Shown in pieces: positions 1-6,195 of a stretch of DNA of 7,302 nucleotides. Below the pieces are notes generated by a model. That model did no database searches, was not told the DNA's origin, and saw only the letters and a program-made list of their open reading frames with translations. This DNA comes from Enterobacteriaceae bacterium (GTDB lineage Bacteria; Pseudomonadota; Gammaproteobacteria; Enterobacterales; Enterobacteriaceae), in assembly GCA_022712475.1 (NCBI GenBank), contig JALAGK010000005.1, forward strand, positions 1 to 7,302, written 5' to 3'. Made by a program: the position numbers and the translations under genes. Positions within the stretch are counted from its first letter, which is position 1. The number at the start of each line of letters is the position of its first letter.

Positions 1-28
1 GTAGTCAGAAGGCGTGGAGGTGATACGA

Positions 29-178
29 TTGGTAATGAATAGCCGTGTTTTCTGTCCGTCATCACGCCGCTCTGGCGTGTTTTTGCTGTCCCTCTCCCTT
101 ATTTCACCGCTTTGTGTCAGGCGTTCTTCTTGCGCCGCATCCCAGGATTCTCGGGCGGGTCACATCCACTCTCTCTGA
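29..178 (+). CDS. Possible small leader ORF upstream of yqgB-speA
   Basis: This is a weakly supported ORF. A perfect Shine-Dalgarno match, GGAGGTGA (16-23), precedes an in-frame TTG at 29 at good spacing and an ATG at 35 at long spacing; the frame stops with TGA at 176-178. From the ATG the product has 47 residues, with 12 Ser and 6 Arg, including two Arg-Arg pairs, and one hydrophobic stretch (about residues 15-28, GVFLLSLSLISPLCV). I do not recognise it. E. coli has uncharacterised small ORFs (yqgC, yqgD) in the matching interval between speA and metK, so it could be related to one of them, but I cannot confirm that from memory. The terminator-like hairpin at 63-84 lies inside this ORF, so its translation, if real, would affect that hairpin. 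It may equally be a chance frame. Confidence 0.25.
   Translation: MVMNSRVFCPSSRRSGVFLLSLSLISPLCVRRSSCAASQDSRAGHIHSL
63..84 (+). terminator. Terminator-like hairpin in the speA upstream region
   Basis: CACGCC (63-68), loop GCTCT and GGCGTG (74-79) form a perfect 6-bp GC-rich stem, followed by five T residues (80-84). The shape is that of an intrinsic terminator reading on the + strand; the other strand has no T tract. It could end a gene to the left of the window, or act as an early terminator or attenuator in a long yqgB-speA leader. In E. coli the next gene on that side, metK, is divergent, which leaves no obvious + strand gene to terminate. The choice between these roles is inference. Confidence 0.5.
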
Positions 179-259
179 CTTTTCACATTTTAAAGGGCAC
201 GTCTTCACAGGCGTTAACTGGCCATCGTGGCAGCACCGGGTGAGTGTTTTACACTGAAT

Positions 260-406
260 ATGAACATGGAACCACTTTTGTGGTGCGTTACGCAGCGTCT
301 TATGCTGATAAAACGCGCACTGATTGGGTTGTTATCGCGAATATCCCCTGCGATAGTAGTGAACTCTTTTTTCTATTACGGCAACAGCGAGGTTCGCAAT
401 GTCTGA
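260..406 (+). CDS. yqgB: YqgB small protein (acid-stress associated)
   Basis: This is a 48-codon gene that matches E. coli YqgB (43 aa) as I remember it. The segment [15 protein letters not shown] aligns with GLLSQFQAAIVVNCF, and with the ATG at 260 the Gly falls at residue 23 in both proteins. Pro5 and Gln12 also agree, which supports this start over the ATG at 266 or the GTG at 227. The C-terminus after the AIVVN core differs and is about five residues longer than in E. coli. YqgB is a small enterobacterial protein annotated as acid-stress related; its molecular function is not established as far as I know. The stop codon (404-406) overlaps the speA start within ATGTCTGA (399-406), the typical geometry of translational coupling, so yqgB and speA probably share an mRNA. 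The Shine-Dalgarno candidate (GGGTGAG, 238-244) is far from the ATG, so initiation looks inefficient. Confidence 0.75.
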   Translation: MNMEPLLWCVTQRLMLIKRALIGLLSRISPAIVVNSFFYYGNSEVRNV

Positions 407-2375
407 CGACATTTTTTCTGTTTCGGGTTCGTCAGCGGGCGAACAAAGTGCACTCCGTTCAATGCAGGAGGTGGCAATGAATTCTCAGGAAGCCAGCAAG
501 ATGCTGCGTACTTATAACATTGCCTGGTGGGGCAACTCGTATTACGACGTGAACGAGCTGGGCCATATTACAGTGTGTCCGGACCCGGACCAGCCAGAAG
601 CGCGTGTTGACCTTGCGCAGCTGGTAAAAGCGCGCGAAGCCCAGGGACAGCGTCTGCCAGCGCTTTTTTGTTTCCCGCAGATTCTGCAACACCGCCTGCG
701 TTCAATTAACGCCGCTTTTCGCCGTGCGCGTGAGTCCTACGGCTATAACGGCGACTACTTCCTGGTGTACCCCATTAAGGTCAACCAACACCGCCGCGTG
801 ATTGAATCGTTGATTCAATCTGGCGAGCCGCTGGGGCTGGAGGCTGGCTCTAAAGCTGAACTAATGGCCGTGCTGGCTCATGCCGGTATGACCCGTTCGG
901 TGATTGTCTGTAACGGCTATAAAGACCGTGAATATATTCGCCTGGCACTCATTGGCGAGAAAATGGGCCACAAAGGCTATTTGGTTATCGAAAAGATGAC
1001 GGAAATCGACGTGGTGCTCGAAGAAGCGGCGCGCCTGAATGTGGTGCCGCGCCTGGGAGTACGTGCTCGCCTGGCGTCTCAGGGCTCTGGCAAGTGGCAG
1101 TCCTCCGGCGGTGAAAAATCCAAGTTTGGCCTGGCAGCAACGCAGGTGTTGCAGCTGGTGGAAAAACTGCGTGCCGCAGATCGCCTGGAAAGCCTGCAAC
1201 TGCTTCATTTCCATCTCGGTTCGCAGATGGCCAATATTCGCGATATCGCAACTGGCGTGCGCGAGTCGGCGCGTTTCTACGTTGAGTTGCATAAGCTGGG
1301 CGTAAAAATCCAGTGTTTCGATGTAGGTGGTGGTCTGGGCGTGGATTATGAAGGTACGCGCTCGCAGTCTGACTGCTCGGTTAACTATGGCCTGAATGAA
1401 TATGCCAACAACATCATCTGGGCGATTGGCGATGCCTGTGAAGAAAACGGTTTACCGCACCCAACGGTGATTACCGAGTCAGGACGTGCCGTTACCGCGC
1501 ACCATACCGTACTCGTGTCTAACGTGATTGGCGTAGAGCGTAACGAATATACCGTTTCCGTTGCGCCGGAAGATGATGCGCCGCGAGCGCTCGCGAGCAT
1601 GTGGGAGACCTGGCAGGAAATGCACGAGCCGGATAACCGTCGTTCGCTGCGCGAATGGCTGCACGACAGTCAGATGGACCTGCACGACATCCACACCGGT
1701 TACTCAGCAGGTACCTACAGCCTGCAGCAGCGTGCCTGGGCTGAGCAGCTGTATCTGAATATGTGCCATGAAATTCAAAAGCAGCTCGACCCGTCCAACC
1801 GCGCCCACCGTCCGATCATTGACGAGTTACAGGAGCGCATGGCCGACAAGCTGTATGTTAACTTCTCGCTGTTCCAGTCAATGCCGGATGCATGGGGTAT
1901 CGATCAACTGTTCCCCGTGCTGCCGCTTGAAGGTCTGAACCACGCGCCGAGCCGCCGCGCTGTGCTGCTGGATATCACCTGCGATTCCGACGGTGCTATC
2001 GATCACTATGTGGACGGCGACGGTATTGCCACCACCATGCCGCTGCCGGATTACGATCCGGACAACCCGCCGCTGCTGGGCTTCTTCATGGTTGGTGCAT
2101 ATCAGGAAATCCTCGGCAACATGCATAACCTGTTTGGCGATACCGAGGCGGTCAACGTTTTTGTATTTGAAGACGGCAAGGTGGAAGTGGAGCTGTCCGA
2201 CGAAGGCGATACGGTTGCAGACATGCTGCGTTATGTGCAGCTTGACCCGGACACGTTGCTGACCCGTTTTCGTGATCAGGTTAAACAGACCGGCCTTGAT
2301 GGTACGCTCCAGCAGCAGTTCCTGGAGGAGTTTGAGGCAGGACTGTACGGCTACACCTATCTCGAAGACGAGTAA
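399..2375 (+). CDS. speA: Biosynthetic arginine decarboxylase
   Basis: Converts L-arginine to agmatine plus CO2, using pyridoxal phosphate and Mg2+; this is the first step of the arginine-to-putrescine route. The 658 residues equal the E. coli SpeA length, and the N-terminus MSDD fixes the start at 399, served by GCGAGG (387-392). The fold is a group IV (alanine racemase-like) decarboxylase. Visible elements are the PLP lysine K127 in VYPIKVNQH, the barrel motif FHLGSQ (271-276), the glycine-rich phosphate loop [10 protein letters not shown] (310-319), TESGRA (359-364), and in the C-terminal beta domain CDSDG (528-532) and GAYQE (566-570), the region contributing active-site residues across the dimer. 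The protein ends [11 protein letters not shown] as in E. coli. No frameshift or missing catalytic residue is seen. The start overlaps the yqgB stop, and a strong terminator follows at 2466. E. coli speA is reported to be under PurR control, but I did not find a convincing PurR site here. Confidence 0.98.
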   Translation: MSDDIFSVSGSSAGEQSALRSMQEVAMNSQEASKMLRTYNIAWWGNSYYDVNELGHITVCPDPDQPEARVDLAQLVKAREAQGQRLPALFCFPQILQHRLRSINAAFRRARESYGYNGDYFLVYPIKVNQHRRVIESLIQSGEPLGLEAGSKAELMAVLAHAGMTRSVIVCNGYKDREYIRLALIGEKMGHKGYLVIEKMTEIDVVLEEAARLNVVPRLGVRARLASQGSGKWQSSGGEKSKFGLAATQVLQLVEKLRAADRLESLQLLHFHLGSQMANIRDIATGVRESARFYVELHKLGVKIQCFDVGGGLGVDYEGTRSQSDCSVNYGLNEYANNIIWAIGDACEENGLPHPTVITESGRAVTAHHTVLVSNVIGVERNEYTVSVAPEDDAPRALASMWETWQEMHEPDNRRSLREWLHDSQMDLHDIHTGYSAGTYSLQQRAWAEQLYLNMCHEIQKQLDPSNRAHRPIIDELQERMADKLYVNFSLFQSMPDAWGIDQLFPVLPLEGLNHAPSRRAVLLDITCDSDGAIDHYVDGDGIATTMPLPDYDPDNPPLLGFFMVGAYQEILGNMHNLFGDTEAVNVFVFEDGKVEVELSDEGDTVADMLRYVQLDPDTLLTRFRDQVKQTGLDGTLQQQFLEEFEAGLYGYTYLEDE

Positions 2376-2465
2376 CCGAAGGCGTGGACGCTTGAACCCG
2401 GTCATTATTAAAGGGATAATCCGCGCACAGCACACCCCCAGTATGGGTGGTAATACGTAATCCAG

Positions 2466-2506
2466 TCCCTTCCTCGTCGGGTTAACGACGCGGAAGGGAT
2501 TTTTTT
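2466..2506 (+). terminator. speA intrinsic terminator
   Basis: TCCCTTCC (2466-2473) pairs perfectly with GGAAGGGA (2492-2499). After one mismatch the stem continues with CGTCG (2475-2479) against CGACG (2486-2490) around a 6-base loop. Seven T residues (2500-2506) follow. This is a strong rho-independent terminator that separates speA from speB, so speB is expected to depend on its own promoter or on read-through. Confidence 0.92.
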
Positions 2507-2594
2507 ATCTTTCTCGTTATTGTTCAGGCTGCGCGGATGCGACAGGGCGGGCATAGCGGGACCATGCGACTCAAACCGATTAAGAGGGCAGACC

Positions 2595-3515
2595 ATGAGC
2601 ACCTTAGGCCATCAGTACGATAACTCCCTGGTATCCAACGCCTTTGGTTTTTTACGTTTACCGCTGAATTTCCAGCCGTATGACAGCGACGCTGACTGGG
2701 TCATTACCGGTATTCCGTTTGATATGGCGACCTCAGGCCGTGCGGGCAGCCGCCACGGGCCGGGGGCAATCCGCCAGATTTCCACGAATCTGGCGTGGGA
2801 ACACTGCCGCTTCCCGTGGGATTTCGACATGCGCGAGCGCCTGAACGTAGTGGACTGCGGTGATCTGGTTTATGCCTTTGGTGACGCGCGTGAAATGAGT
2901 CAGAACCTCCAGGCGCATGCTGAACGACTGCTGGCCTCTGGTAAACGCATGCTCTCTTTTGGTGGCGATCATTTTGTTACGCTACCGTTGCTACGTGCTC
3001 ACGCAAAGCACTTTGGCAAAATGGCGCTGGTGCACTTTGATGCCCATACTGACACCTATTCCAACGGTTGTGAATTTGACCACGGCACCATGTTTTACAC
3101 CGCGCCAAAAGAAGGTTTGATTGACCCGAATCACTCGGTGCAGATTGGTATCCGTACTGAGTTTGACAAAGATAACGGCTTTACCGTGCTTGGTGCGCCT
3201 GAAGTAAACGATCGCAGCGTTGATGACATTCTGGCTCAGGTGAAGCAGATTGTGGGCGACATGCCGGTCTACCTGACGTTTGATATCGACTGTCTGGATC
3301 CTGCTCACGCCCCGGGGACCGGTACGCCGGTGATTGGTGGGCTTAGTACCGACCGCGCGCTTAAACTGGTACGTGGTCTTAAGGATCTCAACATTGTGGG
3401 TATGGACCTGGTGGAAGTGGCACCGGCTTATGATCAGTCTGATATCACAGCACTTGCCGCTGCGACACTGGCACTGGAAATGCTCTACATCCAGGCCGCT
3501 AAAAAAGGCGAATAA
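2595..3515 (+). CDS. speB: Agmatinase (agmatine ureohydrolase)
   Basis: Hydrolyses agmatine to putrescine and urea in the cytoplasm, using a binuclear Mn2+ centre (ureohydrolase/arginase family). The ATG at 2595 gives 306 residues starting [10 protein letters not shown], the same length and N-terminus as E. coli SpeB; AGAGGG (2583-2588) is well placed before it, so longer in-frame starts are rejected. Metal ligands are all present: H126 in [10 protein letters not shown]149, H151 and D153 in DAHTDTY, and D230 and D232 in DIDCLDP. E274 in [10 protein letters not shown] is the conserved C-terminal acidic residue. It directly follows speA and uses its product, giving the two-step arginine to putrescine pathway. 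The 79 bases between the speA terminator and this gene hold no promoter I can identify with confidence. Confidence 0.98.
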   Translation: MSTLGHQYDNSLVSNAFGFLRLPLNFQPYDSDADWVITGIPFDMATSGRAGSRHGPGAIRQISTNLAWEHCRFPWDFDMRERLNVVDCGDLVYAFGDAREMSQNLQAHAERLLASGKRMLSFGGDHFVTLPLLRAHAKHFGKMALVHFDAHTDTYSNGCEFDHGTMFYTAPKEGLIDPNHSVQIGIRTEFDKDNGFTVLGAPEVNDRSVDDILAQVKQIVGDMPVYLTFDIDCLDPAHAPGTGTPVIGGLSTDRALKLVRGLKDLNIVGMDLVEVAPAYDQSDITALAAATLALEMLYIQAAKKGE

Positions 3516-3524
3516 AGGGTGAAC

Positions 3525-3553
3525 CAGGCGGCTTGTGAGCCGCCTGTTTTTTT
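3525..3553 (+). terminator. speB intrinsic terminator
   Basis: A perfect 9-bp stem, CAGGCGGCT (3525-3533) with AGCCGCCTG (3538-3546), has a TGTG tetraloop and seven T residues (3547-3553). It starts ten bases after the speB stop codon. Confidence 0.95.
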
Positions 3554-3783
3554 ACATCCTAATATTGCCGCATTTATTTTTGTTCCCTCAGAAATCATTC
3601 CCAAAGCCCGCCATTTCTTTCCACACTTTTTCAGTTGGTAAGCCAGTTTTTCCTTACAGTTTTACCAGGAAAAAATTGTCCAACCAGGGCCATTGCAACG
3701 GCAACATATTTCACAAAAACGGTATCTTCCTCTCACTTTTTTAACGTCGCGAACAAAGTCGCGTTTTTATTTCCTTCCACACG
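3554..3783. other. Gene-free AT-rich interval between speB and the chemoreceptor
   Basis: The speB-to-chemoreceptor gap is 329 bases, and I see no credible gene in it. The only long + frame (from 3535) starts inside the speB terminator stem, has no ribosome binding site and gives a low-complexity Phe/Ser-rich product. Structures present are a loose inverted repeat TGGTAA (3636-3641) / TTACCA (3662-3667) with a 20-base loop, and a small hairpin near 3748-3768. The right edge carries the sigma-28 promoter listed separately. In E. coli the neighbours beyond speB are loiP and tktA, so this interval probably marks a junction with lineage-specific DNA; that is inference. Confidence 0.6.
3748..3768 (+). 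terminator. Possible weak terminator upstream of the chemoreceptor
   Basis: CGCGA (3748-3752) and TCGCG (3759-3763) form a 5-bp stem with loop ACAAAG, followed by five T residues (3764-3768). The stem is short but GC-rich. It sits just upstream of the sigma-28 promoter and may block read-through into the flagellar-regulon gene. It could also be a chance structure. Confidence 0.4.
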
Positions 3784-3810
3784 GCAAGTTTGATGTCAGG
3801 GCACCGATAA
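3784..3810 (+). promoter_or_regulatory. Sigma-28 (FliA) flagellar-class promoter
   Basis: GCAAGTTT (3784-3791), an 11-base spacer and ACCGATAA (3803-3810) match the enterobacterial FliA consensus TAAAGTTT-N11-GCCGATAA at 6/8 and 7/8 positions with exact spacing. It lies 34 bases before the chemoreceptor start codon. This predicts expression with the late (class 3) flagellar and chemotaxis genes. Confidence 0.85.
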
Positions 3811-3844
3811 ACGTTATGTTGGCAACGTAAAACGGGAAGGAACT

Positions 3845-5422
3845 ATGTTTAAAAAAATGACGGTAATCCGCTGCCTGTTGGCTGCGCTGTTGTTGTTTGG
3901 ATTGCTACAGTTTGTATCCGCAACATTCTTCTATAAAGCCCTGGAAAGTGATGGTCAGAGCTTCACCGAATTACAGCATCTCAACCAGCAGCAATCGCTG
4001 ATTGATGACAGTTGGGCTGCAATGTTACAGACCCGCATTACGCTGAGTCGTGCCTCACTGCGTTTGATGATGCAAAAGAATAATCTCGCTACTGACACCA
4101 GCGTCACGGATCTGGTAAACAGTGCCTACACAACGTTGAAGGCCGCCGAAGACGGCATTAACCGCTTCAATCAGGAGGAGCGTAACCCGCGCCTGAACTC
4201 GGAAATTCTGGATAAGCTGATGACTGAATTTCGCCTTTACGACGGTGTACTCAAAGAGTTCGCCCGGATGTTAACCAACGGCGATATCGAAGGCGTGATT
4301 GCTCAGCCGACTCAGCGTCATCAAAACAACCTGGAAGCGCTTTACAATGCCTATCAGGATGACGTCGATCATGTTTACCAGGTTGCCAAAGAGGAGCTGG
4401 AGCAGTCAATTCGTTTTGCGATGGGCATGATGTTTGCCGTTTTCATTGTTATTGCGCTTGTCATCTGCGCTGTCTGGTTTGGTTTTCAACATATCCTGCT
4501 CAGACCGCTCAAGCAGCTTATTGATAATATTCGCAGCATTGCCAGTGGCGATCTGGTGAAAAAAATTGAGGTTGAGGGCAGTAACGAAATGGGCCAGCTT
4601 GCCGAGAGCTTGCGTGAGATGCAGGACTCACTTATCCAGACGGTCTGGGATGTGCGTCTGGGGGCCGATGCTATTTATGCCAAATCCGGTGAAATTTCTG
4701 CAGGTAACAGCGACTTGTCTGCACGAACCGAGCAGCAGGCGGCGGCACTCGAACAAACCGCAGCCAGCATGGAAGAGCTGACCGCGACCGTCAAGCAGAA
4801 TGCGGATAATGCCGACAGTGCTCGGAAGATGGCGCTCACAGCGTCAGATACCGCCCGCCAGGGCGGTCAGGTCGTCGGTGATGTGGTCGAGACCATGAAC
4901 GAGCTTGCCAGTAGTTCGCAGAAGATTGCCGACATTACCAACTTGATTAACGGCATTGCCTTTCAGACCAATATCCTGGCGCTGAATGCCGCGGTTGAAG
5001 CTGCGCGTGCCGGTGAGCAGGGGCGCGGCTTTGCAGTGGTGGCAAGTGAGGTCCGGAACCTCGCACAGCGCAGTGCGGATGCAGCGAAAGAAATCAAAAT
5101 CCTGATAGATGATTCGGTCAGCAAAGTGTCCACGGGTTCACAGCAGGCTGAACACGCCGGTGAAACGATGGGGCATATTGTGCAGGCTATTAACAACGTG
5201 AATAAAATCATGGGTGAAATTGCCTCGGCGTCGGAAGAGCAAAGCCGGGGGATTAGTCAGGTCAGCATTGCCGTGTCAGAAATTGATACGGTGACGCAGC
5301 AGAACTCGTCACTGGTACAGGAGTCGGCGGTTTCGGCCGTGGCGCTGGAGGAGCAGGCAGAACGCCTCAAGCAGTCGGTCGCGGTATTTCAGATTGACCG
5401 CCGCCGCTTTGAGCGCGAGTAG
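3845..5422 (+). CDS. Methyl-accepting chemotaxis protein, Tar/Tsr type
   Basis: Inner-membrane chemoreceptor of 525 residues. TM1 is about 7-29, the periplasmic four-helix ligand domain about 30-190, TM2 about 191-212, HAMP about 213-266, and the signalling coiled-coil hairpin extends to about 515. In the periplasmic domain R64, S68, R69 and R73 (QTRITLSRASLR) and AQPT (153-156) match the amino-acid binding residues of Tar and Tsr, with Ser68 as in Tar, so the ligand is probably an amino acid or a similar small molecule. The tip GIAFQTNILALNAAVEAARA (370-389) is the universal CheA/CheW contact region. Probable methylation sites Q297, Q304, E311 and E493 line up with those of Tsr. The protein ends FERE and lacks the C-terminal NWETF-type pentapeptide that tethers CheR and CheB in Tar and Tsr. 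The start at 3845 aligns with the Tsr N-terminus and has AAGGA (3837-3841) before it. The exact ligand cannot be read from sequence. Confidence 0.95.
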   Translation: MFKKMTVIRCLLAALLLFGLLQFVSATFFYKALESDGQSFTELQHLNQQQSLIDDSWAAMLQTRITLSRASLRLMMQKNNLATDTSVTDLVNSAYTTLKAAEDGINRFNQEERNPRLNSEILDKLMTEFRLYDGVLKEFARMLTNGDIEGVIAQPTQRHQNNLEALYNAYQDDVDHVYQVAKEELEQSIRFAMGMMFAVFIVIALVICAVWFGFQHILLRPLKQLIDNIRSIASGDLVKKIEVEGSNEMGQLAESLREMQDSLIQTVWDVRLGADAIYAKSGEISAGNSDLSARTEQQAAALEQTAASMEELTATVKQNADNADSARKMALTASDTARQGGQVVGDVVETMNELASSSQKIADITNLINGIAFQTNILALNAAVEAARAGEQGRGFAVVASEVRNLAQRSADAAKEIKILIDDSVSKVSTGSQQAEHAGETMGHIVQAINNVNKIMGEIASASEEQSRGISQVSIAVSEIDTVTQQNSSLVQESAVSAVALEEQAERLKQSVAVFQIDRRRFERE

Positions 5423-5527
5423 ATCAAGGAGAAAACAGGCTTAGGCCTGGAGTGGGGCGTTCCGGCATCTGTATGAACAGCGATTAAAAAGGACGCGCAG
5501 GTATCACGACTCACCACATACTTATTC

Positions 5528-5557
5528 AGAGGCCCGATTTATCGGGCCTCTTTGTTT
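5528..5557 (+). terminator. Chemoreceptor intrinsic terminator
   Basis: AGAGGCCCG (5528-5536) pairs with CGGGCCTCT (5543-5551) around loop ATTTAT; the following tract is TTTGTTT (5551-5557). It lies about 105 bases after the stop codon, so the mRNA carries a long 3' untranslated region. Confidence 0.88.
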
Positions 5558-5615
5558 CCAGGCGTGACTCAATGGTTCTTTCTGAGTCTGTCATAACGCC
5601 ATAGTGAATTTCAGC

Positions 5616-5650
5616 CGGGCTTGCCTGTTACAAGCCCGCCGCTCTCTTTT
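5616..5650 (+). terminator. Second terminator-like hairpin before the CRISPR leader
   Basis: CGGGCTTG (5616-5623) and CAAGCCCG (5631-5638) form a perfect 8-bp stem with a 7-base loop. The downstream tract is delayed and interrupted (CCGCTCTCTTTTT), so termination may be partial. It would act as a backup terminator shielding the CRISPR array from chemoreceptor transcription. The reverse strand has no T tract. Confidence 0.45.
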
Positions 5651-5699
5651 TGCCAATTTGCCGATTTGCTGCTGCGCACCCTTTTTCTCGCCCTGTTTG

Positions 5700-5712
5700 T
5701 AACATATTGATC
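5700..5712 (-). promoter_or_regulatory. Probable IHF site, leader-distal
   Basis: TAACATATTGATC, read on the + strand, is the reverse form of the IHF consensus WATCAANNNNTTR and matches 8 of 9 fixed positions (the outer W is a C). It lies 96-108 bases from the first repeat. IHF bends type I-E and I-F leaders to assist spacer integration; that this copy is used is inference. Confidence 0.5.
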
Positions 5713-5747
5713 TTTAATGGCGTAAAAAAGCGGATAAAAAAAGGGTT

Positions 5748-5776
5748 CTGAGAATGAAAATGAGGCTTTTTATAGA
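5748..5776 (+). promoter_or_regulatory. Candidate pre-crRNA promoter
   Basis: CTGAGA (5748-5753), 17 bases, then TATAGA (5771-5776): each hexamer agrees with the sigma-70 consensus at 4/6 and the spacing is optimal. Phased A tracts at 5724-5742 sit where an UP element would be. Transcription would start about 25 bases before the first repeat. This is a moderate match in AT-rich DNA, so it could be chance. Confidence 0.4.
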
Positions 5777-5778
5777 CT

Positions 5779-5791
5779 ACTCAATAAGATA
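5779..5791 (+). promoter_or_regulatory. Possible IHF site, leader-proximal
   Basis: ACTCAATAAGATA matches WATCAANNNNTTR at 7 of 9 fixed positions and lies 17-29 bases before the first repeat, the region where IHF binds in well-studied leaders. It overlaps the expected transcription start of the array. The support is positional more than by sequence. Confidence 0.3.
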
Positions 5792-5807
5792 AGGTGATTT
5801 TGCTCCA

Positions 5808-6195
5808 GTTCACTGCCGTACAGGCAGTTAAGAAGAAAGTCAGCCAGTCTTGACTGATAATCTGGGGGTTCACTGCCGTACAGGCAGTTAAGAAGAGTTC
5901 GGCACACCGTCATCAGCAAACAACTCAGTTCACTGCCGTACAGGCAGTTAAGAAGTACGTTATCAAGCTGCGCAATACACGCGGTGTGTTCACTGCCGTA
6001 CAGGCAGTTAAGAAGAACGTCAACAGAGGAAAAGACTCCCCACTGTTGTTCACTGCCGTACAGGCAGTTAAGAAGGTCCGCTGAAAACGCGTAACCGAGA
6101 TCCAGACGTTCACTGCCGTACAGGCAGTTAAGAAGTGCTGGCGCACATGAAAAATCAGACCCTAAGCGTTCATTGCCGCGCGGGCAGCGCCTGCA
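5808..6195 (+). CRISPR. Type I-F CRISPR array, 6 spacers
   Basis: Six identical 28-bp repeats start at 5808, 5868, 5928, 5988, 6048 and 6108, with a decayed seventh at 6168. All six spacers are exactly 32 bp (5836-5867, 5896-5927, 5956-5987, 6016-6047, 6076-6107, 6136-6167) and differ from each other. The repeat begins GTTCA, then has the Cas6f (Csy4) hairpin stem CTGCC/GGCAG around loop GTACA, and ends TTAAGAAG. This is the I-F pattern and sets transcription on the + strand: cleavage after base 20 would give crRNAs with the 8-base 5' handle UUAAGAAG. The usual I-F handle is CUAAGAAA or CUUAGAAA, so first and last handle bases differ. The final G is in all six repeats, so it is not a spacer base. 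No cas gene is in the window. Spacer targets cannot be judged without a search. Confidence 0.97.
6168..6195 (+). repeat. Degenerate terminal CRISPR repeat overlapping a gene end
   Basis: It is spaced exactly 60 bases from the sixth repeat. The first 20 bases match the repeat at 16 positions and the last 8 at none. The hairpin is kept: TTGCC (6173-6177) against GGCAG (6183-6187), with a T-G wobble replacing the outer C-G pair and loop GCGCG. On the minus strand the same bases encode the C-terminal QALPARQ and stop of the MFS transporter. Leader-distal repeat decay is common, but sharing with a gene end is unusual. Confidence 0.88.

Larger units (their letters stand above)
5423..5807. other. 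Gene-free interval between chemoreceptor and CRISPR array
   Basis: 385 bases with no convincing gene. The left part (5423-5527) is an untranslated tail of the chemoreceptor mRNA; it contains an AAGGAG sequence (5426-5431) with no usable ORF after it. The middle holds the chemoreceptor terminator and a second hairpin (5616-5638). From about 5695 to 5807 the sequence becomes AT-rich and is best read as the CRISPR leader. Confidence 0.7.
5695..5807 (+). promoter_or_regulatory. CRISPR leader of the type I-F array
   Basis: AT-rich sequence directly upstream of the first repeat, on the side expected for a leader, since the decayed repeat is at the other end. It carries two phased A tracts, A6 (5724-5729) and A7 (5736-5742), possible IHF sites at 5700-5712 and 5779-5791, and a promoter candidate at 5748-5776. 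The leader normally supplies the pre-crRNA promoter and directs new spacers to the first repeat. The left boundary is a judgement from base composition. Confidence 0.7.

Noticed and set aside
197..204. Met box (MetJ operator) half-site
   Set aside because: A 6/8 match stands alone; MetJ needs at least two adjacent boxes and the neighbouring octamers do not match.
227..255. Promoter GTGGCA-N17-TACACT upstream of speA
   Set aside because: Both hexamers are only 4/6, and the transcript would start at or after the yqgB start codon, conflicting with the better supported yqgB gene.
278..306. Promoter TTGTGG-N17-TATGCT inside yqgB
   Set aside because: The -35 match is 3/6 and the -10 match 4/6; this is within chance expectation, though an internal speA promoter cannot be excluded.
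8..2388. GAAGGCGTGGA present at 8-18 and 2378-2388
   Set aside because: An 11-base repeat is expected a few times by chance in a window of this size.
1878..2435. 185-codon minus-strand frame
   Set aside because: It lies opposite the conserved C-terminal domain of speA and over its downstream region, and shows no recognisable protein features; it is a shadow of speA.
2520..2594. Upstream extension of speB to 2520
   Set aside because: The ATG at 2595 has a good Shine-Dalgarno sequence and gives exactly the E. coli SpeB N-terminus and length; the extension has no family support.
3535..3744. 69-codon Phe-rich + frame between speB and the chemoreceptor
   Set aside because: It starts in the speB terminator stem, lacks a ribosome binding site and resembles no family I know.
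5451..5486. Mini-ORF after the AAGGAG sequence downstream of the chemoreceptor
   Set aside because: The frame is only about 11 codons from a GTG and is too far from the Shine-Dalgarno sequence.
5925..6146. 73-codon minus-strand frame with repeated FLTACTAVN blocks
   Set aside because: It is a translation of the CRISPR repeats: the 60-base unit is a multiple of three, so the repeat stays in frame and gives a false repetitive protein.
5808..6195. Array as part of a CRISPR-associated Tn7-like transposon
   Set aside because: The repeat does not resemble the I-F3 transposon repeats I know, and there are no tns genes, attachment site or transposon ends in view.
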